Part shown: positions 37,194 to 45,751 of the stretch, piece by piece
How the letters are laid out: the number at the start of each line of letters is the position of its first letter
Numbering within the stretch: the stretch's first letter is position 1
From: Salinicola avicenniae
GTDB lineage: Bacteria; Pseudomonadota; Gammaproteobacteria; Pseudomonadales; Halomonadaceae
Length of the DNA: 64,000 nt
Direction of reading: 5' to 3'
Assembly: GCF_023736115.1 (NCBI RefSeq)
Contig: NZ_JAKQZC010000003.1
Span: forward strand, 496,001 to 560,000
Program-made: the position numbers and the translations under genes
Notes under the pieces: model-generated
What the model was told of the DNA's origin: nothing
Databases searched by the model: none
What the model saw: only the letters and a program-made list of their open reading frames with translations

Positions 37194-39041
37194 CTAGATC
37201 CAGAGTTTCTTCACCGGCTTGCCGCCGATGGATAGGTTGACGAGGGCACGCGATACCAGGATGCCGGTGAACATCGAGGTCAGGATGCCGAGCGACAGGG
37301 TGACCGCGAAGCCCTTGACCGGGCCGGTGCCGATGGAGAAGAGCACCACGGCGACCAGTAGCGTGGTCAGGTTGGCGTCGACGATCGAGGTAAAGGCGCG
37401 CCCGTAGCCAGCGTGAATCGCTTGCTGGGCTGGCGTGCTGCGCCTGAGCTCTTCGCGAATACGCTCATAGATCAGTACGTTGGCATCCACCGCCATCCCC
37501 AGCGTCAGCACGATGCCGGCGATACCGGGCAGGGTCAGCGTGGCGCCGAGCAGCGACATGGCGGCGACCAGCAACACCAGGTTGACCGCCAGCGCGACGT
37601 TGGCGATCACGCCGAAGGCCTTGTAGCGGATCAGCATGAAGGCGACGACAAGCAGGCCGCCGACGAGCACGGAGAAGATACCGCGTTCGATGTTCTGCGC
37701 GCCGAGGCTCGGCCCGATGGTGCGTTCCTGCACGAAGTAGATCGGCGCCGCCAGCGAGCCGGAACGCAGCAACAGTGCCAGCTCGCTCGCTTCCGTCGGG
37801 GAGTCGAGGCCGGTGATGCGGAAGCGGTTGCTCAGCGCACTCTGTACGGTCGCGAGGCTGATGATGCTGCGATCGGTGGTGGGGATGCGCTTCTCGACGC
37901 GCTCGCCATCTTCCATCACCGTGCGTGTCTCGGTGCCGTGGTCGATGTAGAGCACCGCCATGTTGCGGCCGATGTTGGTGCGCGTGGCCTGGTTCATCAG
38001 GGAACCGCCGGTGCCATCCAGATTGATATTGACCTGGGGACGACCGTTCTGATCGAAGCCCTGGCTGGCGCTGGAGACGCGGTCACCGGTAATGATTACA
38101 TCGCGGGAGAGATCGGCGCGGCGCTGCGGATCGTTGCGAAACGCGAAGCTTTCCGTCTCCGATTCCGGCGCGTCCGGGCGTGCCTCGAGGCGGAACTCGA
38201 GGTTGGCGGTGGCGCCGACGATACGCTTCGCTTCGGCGGTGTCTTGCACGCCCGGCAGCTCGACGACGATCCGGCTCGGGCCCTGGCGCTGCACCAGCGG
38301 CTCGGACACGCCCAGTTCGTTGACGCGATTGCGGATCGTGGTCAGGTTCTGCTCGACCGCATAGTCCTGAATGTCGTTGATCGACTGCTCGGTCAGGGTC
38401 ATGTCGAGGAAGGCACGGCGGCCGGCTTCGCGGTTGGCCAGCTGGAATTCGCCGAAGGTCTGGCTGATTTCGCTGCGGGCTGCGTCGCGATCCTCGGCAT
38501 TAGCGAATTCGACATGCAGGGTATTGCCGTCGATCTCGGTGTCGCGATAGCGAATGCGTTCGTCGCGCAGGTTGGCGCGGATCGCGCTGGCCGTCGCGTC
38601 GAGTCGCTGTTCGACGGCCGCATCCATGTCGACCTCGAGCAGAAAGTGCACCCCGCCTCGCAGGTCGAGACCGAGTTTCATCGGCGCGGCGGAAAGGCTG
38701 GTCAGCCAGCTCGGCGTGGAGTCCGCCAGATTGAGTGCCACGGTGTAGTCGTCGTCGAGCATGTCGTCGATCACATCGCGGGCGGGAAGCTGTTGCTCTG
38801 TGTCCTCAAGGCGGACCAGGGCGGTGTTGTTGCCAGTCATCTGCGCCGACTTGACGGCGATATCGTCGCGGCTCAGGGCCTGCGTGACGCGATCCAGTTG
38901 TTGACTACCGAGGGAACCGTTGGTGGTGCTGATCTGGACGGCGGGATCCTGCGGATAAAGATTGGGTAACGCGTATACGACGCCGACGACACAAACGATG
39001 AGTATCAGCAGATACTTCCACAGGGGGTAACGATTGAGCAT
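37194..39041 (-). CDS. secD: Protein translocase subunit SecD
   Basis: A 615-residue inner-membrane partner of SecF. The first helix is LWKYLLILIVCVVGVVYALP. The large periplasmic part has GLDLRGGVHFLLEVDMD and RVNELGVSEPLVQRQGPSRI (in part), the P1 domain. The C-terminal helices include LGMAVDANVLIYERIREELR. A run of 57 bases separates it from yajC upstream, and secF follows at 12 bases. Gene order yajC-secD-secF is conserved. Confidence 0.97.
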   Translation of the reverse strand: MLNRYPLWKYLLILIVCVVGVVYALPNLYPQDPAVQISTTNGSLGSQQLDRVTQALSRDDIAVKSAQMTGNNTALVRLEDTEQQLPARDVIDDMLDDDYTVALNLADSTPSWLTSLSAAPMKLGLDLRGGVHFLLEVDMDAAVEQRLDATASAIRANLRDERIRYRDTEIDGNTLHVEFANAEDRDAARSEISQTFGEFQLANREAGRRAFLDMTLTEQSINDIQDYAVEQNLTTIRNRVNELGVSEPLVQRQGPSRIVVELPGVQDTAEAKRIVGATANLEFRLEARPDAPESETESFAFRNDPQRRADLSRDVIITGDRVSSASQGFDQNGRPQVNINLDGTGGSLMNQATRTNIGRNMAVLYIDHGTETRTVMEDGERVEKRIPTTDRSIISLATVQSALSNRFRITGLDSPTEASELALLLRSGSLAAPIYFVQERTIGPSLGAQNIERGIFSVLVGGLLVVAFMLIRYKAFGVIANVALAVNLVLLVAAMSLLGATLTLPGIAGIVLTLGMAVDANVLIYERIREELRRSTPAQQAIHAGYGRAFTSIVDANLTTLLVAVVLFSIGTGPVKGFAVTLSLGILTSMFTGILVSRALVNLSIGGKPVKKLWI

Positions 39042-39114
39042 GAAAGCCCTGTCCTATCTATAACTGTCGCGGAAGAGGGAGCGGCTGCCGGCCGGGAACC
39101 GGCAGCCGGGAGAG

Positions 39115-39447
39115 TTACAGCGACTTCAGCGTGCCTTTGGGAAGCACGGAAGCGACAGCGCTCTTCTGAACGTTGACCACGGTGCCTTCGGCGATTTCCA
39201 TGCTGATGAAATCGTCGGTGACTTCGGTAATGCGGCCGAGCAAGCCGCCGCCGATAACGATTTCGTCACCCTTGCTCAGGTTCGAGATCAGCTGCTTGTG
39301 CTGCTTGGCACGCTTGGACTGCGGACGCCACAGCAGAAAGTAGAAGATCAGCACGAAGCCGACCAGCATGACGATCTGGGCAATCCCGCCGCCGGCCGGG
39401 GCGCCGGCATCCTGGGCGTGCGCCGCAGGGATGAAAAAGTCCAGCAT
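39115..39447 (-). CDS. yajC: Preprotein translocase subunit YajC
   Basis: A 110-residue single-pass protein of the SecDF-YajC complex. The N-terminus DFFIPAAHAQDAG is followed by one membrane helix (IAQIVMLVGFVLIFYFLLWRP, in part) and the family motif RPQSKRAKQHKQLISNLSKG and DEIVIGGGLLGRITEV. It lies between tgt and secD in the conserved order. Confidence 0.96.
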   Translation of the reverse strand: MLDFFIPAAHAQDAGAPAGGGIAQIVMLVGFVLIFYFLLWRPQSKRAKQHKQLISNLSKGDEIVIGGGLLGRITEVTDDFISMEIAEGTVVNVQKSAVASVLPKGTLKSL

Positions 39448-39540
39448 GGATGGTTCTCCGAAGTTGTGAAGTGAACTGGTTGCCAGGATGAGACCGGCGA
39501 CGTCGACGCCGCTTGTCCGAGGGCATCGACGGGAATCGTA

Positions 39541-41782
<2,242 letters not shown>

Positions 41783-41949
41783 GGAAAATAGGGGACGTCG
41801 ACTCGAGTGAACGGAGGATCCGCGAATGCCGGCCTGTGAAGCACCTGCCGAATCCGCGGTGCCGGGCGGGACGATATCGGCGATCCGGCCGCGCGGCTTC
41901 TGGCGAGGCGCCATCATAAAGCACACGAGGGATGAAGTCAGCGTAGCGA

Positions 41950-41977
41950 TTGACGGCGCCCGACGCGTCCGTATAAT
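41950..41977 (+). promoter_or_regulatory. tRNA-Leu promoter
   Basis: TTGACG (41950-41955) and TATAAT (41972-41977) are separated by 16 bases, ten bases before the mature tRNA end. A GC-rich GCGTCCC-like discriminator follows, typical of stable-RNA promoters under stringent control. Confidence 0.85.
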
Positions 41978-41987
41978 GCGTCCCGCT

Positions 41988-42074
41988 GCCGGCGTGGCGG
42001 AATTGGTAGACGCAGCGGATTCAAAATCCGCCGCTGGAAACAGTGTGTCGGTTCGAGTCCGACCGCCGGCACCA
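41988..42074 (+). tRNA. tRNA-Leu (anticodon CAA)
   Basis: An 87-base class II tRNA with encoded CCA. The acceptor stem is GCCGGCG/CGCCGGC, the anticodon stem is GCGGA/TCCGC around the loop TTCAAAA, giving anticodon CAA. The long variable arm and T-loop GGTTCGAGTCC complete the fold. It reads UUG codons. The DNA just 3' of it contains a decayed integrase, so it has served as an integration site. Confidence 0.97.
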
Positions 42075-42128
42075 TCCGCAAAATCAGTACCTTAGCGTTA
42101 TTTCCTCCCTTCTCGTTTCACCTTCATT

Positions 42129-42380
42129 TCACTGCTTGGTCGCAGTTTGGTCGCAGAACGCCGCGCCAAAGCTCGGCAGCCGTGCGCCGACATCGTCCAG
42201 CCTCTAGTTGAACATGTGCGCATAGCACAGGTCATTGTTGTCGTCTGATGCCCCTGCTTGGTCTATAACGTGAGCACGTTACCACCATTCATCATGAAGT
42301 GGCTGGCGAAGGTGTGCCTGAAAACGTGCGTCCGTTGGCCTCTGGGCAACACAATACCTGCTTCCTTGATCGTGCCCGAA
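42129..42380 (-). pseudogene. Tyrosine recombinase (phage-type integrase) C-terminal remnant
   Basis: Read on the minus strand, bases from about 42380 down encode TIKEAGIVLPRGQRTHVFRH, then TFASHFMMNGGNVLTL. This is the HxxR box of phage integrases. A stop codon follows at 42263-42265. After a frame change, YAHMFN (with the presumed nucleophile Tyr at 42222-42224), another stop, and a tail ending in DQTATKQ appear, with the final stop at 42129. The N-terminal two thirds are missing. The remnant lies 55 bases from the tRNA-Leu end, the usual place of an integrase gene. Confidence 0.8.
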
Positions 42381-42555
42381 CACGGGTTGTCGCCCGTGGT
42401 TGGTAACACTCGCCCATCACCCAGCATTTCCGCTCGCAGGTATTGCGCTTCGGACCCGCGTGAGAGAGAGGGTCGGCATATTCGCCATCCAGATAGAAGG
42501 CGGTGTCCTGATGGGGCTGATCGGGGATGGGGTGGCCGAACGTGACCTGGATCAT
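42292..42555 (-). CDS. Small element-derived ORF running into the integrase remnant
   Basis: An 87-residue open frame with a good ribosome site (TGGAGG) before ATG. The N-terminal half reads MIQVTFGHPIPDQPHQ, DTAFYLDGEYADP. The 3' half is in a different frame from the integrase remnant that it overlaps, so the natural C-terminus was probably lost in a deletion or frameshift. I do not recognise the family. It may not make a functional protein. Confidence 0.3.
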   Translation of the reverse strand: MIQVTFGHPIPDQPHQDTAFYLDGEYADPLSHAGPKRNTCERKCWVMGECYQPRATTRVRARSRKQVLCCPEANGRTFSGTPSPATS

Positions 42556-42591
42556 GACCGAGCCTCCAGGGAGATAAGGGAAGCGCGGAAT

Positions 42592-42673
42592 AAAGAAGAC
42601 CCGCCCATGCAGAACAGTCTTGAAGGACGGATCTTCACGTCGGGTCGAAGCGGCCGCAGGGAAGCAACCAGAA
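42592..42673 (-). repeat. Element repeat copy A (hairpin plus conserved 27-mer)
   Basis: On the minus strand a 27-base sequence (TTCTGGTTGCTTCCCTGCGG...) is followed by a GACCCG/CGGGTC stem and a T-rich tail (TTCTTTATT). This looks like the last codons of an ORF, ending FWLLPCGRFDPT and stop, plus a terminator. Copy B lies 466 bases away. Confidence 0.6.
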
Positions 42674-43064
42674 TCTAGAGGGTGAGCCGCGGTGGCGATG
42701 TGAAGAAATGTAGCACAACATTCATAAAAACAAACGTTTGAAATTTCTCAGTCTTCGGCGGCGATATCGGAGATACGTGTAAGCGATTAAGCATTTATGA
42801 CCAACCCTCCTCGTCGAGCCATTCGGCCGGGGGACGGCGATGTTGATGAGGGGACGGCGACCTACCTTCATGACCGGGATGTGGCCACGGCGGCATAGGG
42901 CTTTGGCATCGTTTTCTTGGGTCGTGGGGCACCGCCGCGTCGGCCAGGCTCTCCTCCATGTGGCAAGGGGGTGCGGGGCTATGGGGCGGCGTGATGAGGG
43001 AAGGCGCGCGTGGGGAGTTGCCGATCATCTGGGTAACCCGAAGCGGACTGGACGGTGGGATCAA
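42674..43064. other. Gene-poor, partly AT-rich decayed DNA
   Basis: No gene can be supported. About 100 bases (42700-42800) are AT-rich compared with the flanks, for example TAAAAACAAACG. Overlapping open frames on both strands (minus 42795-43064, plus 42840-43094) have proline-rich or arginine-rich content and no recognised domain. It is read as remains of an integrated element. Confidence 0.5.
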
Positions 43065-43139
43065 AAGAAACCCGGCATGAGAGCGACTAATTGAGTGGCG
43101 TCATGCCGGGTTGAAGCGGCCGCAGGGATGCAACCAGAA
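43065..43139 (-). repeat. Element repeat copy B (perfect 12-bp hairpin plus conserved 27-mer)
   Basis: AACCCGGCATGA (43069-43080) and its exact complement (43101-43112) flank a 20-base loop and are followed on the minus strand by TTTCTTTT, so this is a good minus-strand terminator. The adjacent 27-mer at 43113-43139 differs from copy A at one base and encodes a similar peptide end, FWLHPCGRFNPA and stop. The stem sequence differs from copy A but is still paired. Confidence 0.7.
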
Positions 43140-43451
43140 CTGGCAGCCAGTGGTGCTGGCAATATGTATCGCTAAGTTACGCACATTAACGGCACGTGAA
43201 CGGAAAAATTTAGCTTAGGTTAAGTCGTTATTTCGGAAATTGTTGTCAGTCATCGCGGATTCTGTCGCCATCGAGGTCGAGGCGCGTGTCTTGAGGTCAA
43301 TCTGGGGTCACCGGGCAAGACCATGAGCGTGCGGCTCTCCTCGCTACCGTGCGCCCTGACATCGGTGGCGGACTTTTGCATGGGTTATCGACGGAAAGCG
43401 AGAGGGCGCCCAGGCTGGGGCTTCATTTCTTTCCAGAGGGCAGGGATTGCC
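43140..43451. other. Non-coding stretch upstream of the 93-codon gene
   Basis: No supported gene. The first 120 bases are AT-rich (for example AACGGAAAAATTTAGC). The rest returns to the local base composition and includes the leader of the small gene at 43452. No clear promoter was found. Confidence 0.4.
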
Positions 43452-43733
43452 ATGAGTGGAGATCATTCGATTTACGAATTGAAGGGCGTGCAGATCCGTC
43501 AGGACTTCAACCGGGCGATGACAACGGCGGATCGGACGCGACGATTCGACGTGCGCCACACGTCGAGGGCGGTCAGCGATCTGCTGCGCGTGGTCGCCGA
43601 TATGGATCAGCGCATCAAGTCGCTCGAGCGCGCGCTGGCGAGTGAGCGGGGCGGGGAGAAACAAACGGCGGCCGACGTCGTGACTCGAGAATCCACGCCA
43701 GCAAATGGCACATCGGCGCGGGCCGAGGCATAA
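43452..43733 (+). CDS. Small hypothetical protein
   Basis: A 93-residue, cytoplasmic, highly charged protein. The N-terminal part has YELKGVQIRQDFNRAM and RTRRFDVRHTSRAVSDLLRV. A helix that could form a coiled coil follows (VADMDQRIKSLERALASE), then a disordered Thr/Ala-rich tail. The ATG at 43452 is preceded by AGGG; an open frame starts earlier at 43323 but with no ribosome site. I do not recognise it. It lies alone in the region behind tRNA-Leu and is followed by a terminator that faces the other way. Confidence 0.5.
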   Translation: MSGDHSIYELKGVQIRQDFNRAMTTADRTRRFDVRHTSRAVSDLLRVVADMDQRIKSLERALASERGGEKQTAADVVTRESTPANGTSARAEA

Positions 43734-43738
43734 AAAAG

Positions 43739-43881
43739 GGCCCGACCATTCGGCGTCTGTGCCGCATGGTCGGGCCATCAGGAACCTTTGGGATGAGGGT
43801 TCCTCACGCTAAAGGTGGTATGCGAGAAAATGACTCCGTGGAGAAGCCACGGGGTCAGTTTCCCCAATCTGCTAAATATTA
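43739..43881 (-). ncRNA. Candidate structured small RNA or structured 3' UTR
   Basis: Three strong hairpins follow each other. On the plus strand the first is TGACTCCGTGG-agaag-CCACGGGGTCA (43831-43857). The second is AGGAACC (43780-43786) with GGTTCCT (43798-43804). The third is an 11-bp stem (43739-43749 with 43766-43776). On the minus strand the last hairpin is followed by six T, so it is a terminator for minus-strand RNA. TAATAT at 43881-43876 could be a -10 element, but no -35 is clear. It may instead be the 3' end of the mRNA from the HTH ORF upstream. Confidence 0.45.
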
Positions 43882-44017
43882 GGAAGTACTAAATGGAAGC
43901 CTTTTGTAACTCGCTGATCGCGATGTTCGCTGCGCGATTGGCTGCCATCTTGGCGCGGCCACGCACGAGGCCACTGCTTGGCTGTCGACGCGTTGGGTCC
44001 AGGGAGCGACCCCGGCT

Positions 44018-44236
44018 TCAAGTGCGTGGCCTTCCTCGTCGGTTGATCGGGCGCGCCAGGGCCCGCGCGATGGCTTCTTCGCGTGCTACGCCACTGTCGA
44101 CTAGTGCTTTGACGCGGCTCTTTAGCGTACCCACCGGCATGTCATGCGCCTCTGCCAGGCTGGCCAGACTGCCGGGCTGGCGCCGGTTGCGCTTGGCCAT
44201 CGGAGTACGCGCCAGTTCATGGTCCATCATGCGCAT
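44018..44236 (-). CDS. Small HTH-like protein, possibly truncated by a stop codon
   Basis: A 72-residue basic protein. The middle part, GSLASLAEAHDMPVGTLKSR followed by VKALVDSGVAREEAIARAL, looks like a helix-turn-helix of the kind found in phage and island proteins. It ends RRGRPRT and TGA. The same frame stays open for another 41 codons after this TGA, to 43893, ending in a helical basic segment (RGRAKMAANRAANIAISEL). This suggests a longer parent protein that was cut by a nonsense mutation. Alternative starts at 44230 and 44200 exist. Function is unknown. Confidence 0.45.
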   Translation of the reverse strand: MRMMDHELARTPMAKRNRRQPGSLASLAEAHDMPVGTLKSRVKALVDSGVAREEAIARALARPINRRGRPRT

Positions 44237-44374
44237 GATCGTTCCCGCCTCTCCCCTAGACCGGTTTCATCCCGTCGACCCCGAATGACGCTCGGCGCAA
44301 CGAGTCGCCCGGATACTATCGGCACGATCGCGCTCAATCTTTGATATTGGGCGAACTTGCCGATCTTTTCTGGA

Positions 44375-44815
44375 TCACTGGCGGTCGCGGTCTCCGGCGC
44401 TTGCCGGGGCTGCCGGGATCAGCAGAGATGTCAGACCGGCCGCCTCCAGCGCGGGGCGGCACGCTTTCAGCGCTTGATCGGGCAGGGCGAATTCGCGCAG
44501 TTCCGCGAACAGGGCCCACTCCAGATCCTGTTCGACCATGGAGCGGGCCTGATGAGGGTGTAACCGGTATTTCTCCATGGCCTTCCAGCGAGCGCTGTCC
44601 AGCCCCTCCAGCGTCAACCACGGCGTGGCGTAGGCTTGACGTAGCGCCTCGGCATAGGACATCAGCAGGAAATAGCCGAAGGCGTCGGTCAGCGCGGCTG
44701 GCTCGCGCTCGTCGCTCTGGTCCGGTGCGGTATCGGCCAGGCCGTGGCGCGACCGGGCGCCTGACAGTGCGGTGTTCCAGAGTGCCTGGTAATCGAAGTC
44801 ACGTTGGGTCGTCAT
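44375..44815 (-). CDS. Hypothetical protein
   Basis: A 146-residue, mostly helical, acidic soluble protein. It has DFDYQALWNTALSGARSRHG, DAFGYFLLMSYAEALRQAYA and a helical segment ARSMVEQDLEWALFAELREF. The ATG at 44815 has AAAGG close upstream and an extended SD region (GGGAGAAAGG). No membrane helix or signal peptide. I do not recognise the family. It is divergent from the Crp/Fnr regulator gene with a 183-base gap, so the regulator may control it. Confidence 0.6.
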   Translation of the reverse strand: MTTQRDFDYQALWNTALSGARSRHGLADTAPDQSDEREPAALTDAFGYFLLMSYAEALRQAYATPWLTLEGLDSARWKAMEKYRLHPHQARSMVEQDLEWALFAELREFALPDQALKACRPALEAAGLTSLLIPAAPASAGDRDRQ

Positions 44816-44998
44816 GACCTTTCTCCCTGTGGTGAGTCGCGCCATGACCCGGGCGATATCGGGCTTTTCCTGGTTATCGGCGGGCGCTGTCCGGACTGCA
44901 GTCAAGCGGGCAGTTTTCAGGGTCGATCTAACCGATGTTATATAACTCGTCCTCCTAACATGCTGTCATGCTTGAAAAATTTCATAAGGCAGAAATGC

Positions 44999-45727
44999 AT
45001 GAGTCAGCAGGAAGGCTGTATCGCTCAACATTTCAGTCACTATGGCAGGCTCACCGAGAATGATCGTCGGCGGCTCGAGACGTTGGAGGGATCGAGCACC
45101 ACTGTGGGAAAGGGGCAGATCCTCTGGTACGAGGGAGACGCGGCCCGCGATTTCTGTACGTTGGGACAGGGATGGGCGTACTCCTTTCGGCACATGGAGG
45201 ACGGCACCCGCCACATTCTTGAGCTGTTTCTGCCGGGTGACGTCATCGGGCTGAGAGAGTTCTCTTTCAAACAGCGTCTCTCCAGCGTAGCCATGCTGGA
45301 AGCGGGAGAAATCAGGCTGGTCGCATACCGAGAGCTGATTGCTCTCTTTCGAGAGTCAACACGGTTGACCTCTCTGTGTCTGGCGGTCTTCTCCTACCAG
45401 CAGGCGCTTTTGAGCGAGCGACTGGCGCATCTGTCTCGGCGTAGCGCGAGGCAACGTGTGGCGTATCTCCTGTTCGAGATATTTTCGCGGCTCAAACGCA
45501 ACGATCAGTCGCTGGGAGAGAGTTTTCGTGTGCCGCTCTCCCAGCAGCAGATGGCGGATGCGGTCGGCCTGTCGCCCGTTCATGTTAGTCGCACGCTCAG
45601 CGCCTTTCGTCAGGAGGGGCTGGTCAAGCGCTCTCGCGGATGGCTGCACTTGCCGAACCCGGTGGCGCTGGCGCATGAAGGCTGTGTCTCCAGCGATCTG
45701 CACGAGATCGTCGAGCCGCTGGAGTAA
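44999..45727 (+). CDS. Crp/Fnr family transcriptional regulator
   Basis: A 242-residue regulator. The cNMP-binding-like beta roll (about 20-135) has GQILWYEGDAARDFCTLGQG and HILELFLPGDVIGLREF. A dimer helix follows, then a winged HTH (about 165-235) with VPLSQQQMADAVGLSPVHVS and RTLSAFRQEGLVKRSRG. There is no N-terminal Cys cluster like that of FNR, and the phosphate-binding Arg of CRP is not evident, so the signal is unknown. The ATG at 44999 has AAGGC; an ATG at 44960 is possible. It is convergent with the acyltransferase fusion gene. Confidence 0.9.
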   Translation: MSQQEGCIAQHFSHYGRLTENDRRRLETLEGSSTTVGKGQILWYEGDAARDFCTLGQGWAYSFRHMEDGTRHILELFLPGDVIGLREFSFKQRLSSVAMLEAGEIRLVAYRELIALFRESTRLTSLCLAVFSYQQALLSERLAHLSRRSARQRVAYLLFEIFSRLKRNDQSLGESFRVPLSQQQMADAVGLSPVHVSRTLSAFRQEGLVKRSRGWLHLPNPVALAHEGCVSSDLHEIVEPLE

Positions 45728-45751
45728 GGACGACGCTGGGCGCTGCCCGGT

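Noticed and set aside
37413-38969. A 518-codon plus-strand frame opposite secD
   Set aside because: Antisense to a certain secD gene with no domain signature.
42795-43064. Minus-strand 89-codon frame with many Pro and His residues
   Set aside because: It overlaps an equally long plus-strand frame, lacks a ribosome site and a recognised domain, and lies in decayed DNA. A phage origin is possible but not shown.
42075-45000. A second copy of the tRNA-Leu 3' end as right attachment site
   Set aside because: I looked for a repeat of the T-arm and acceptor sequence in this interval and did not find one; it may be lost or lie beyond the region.
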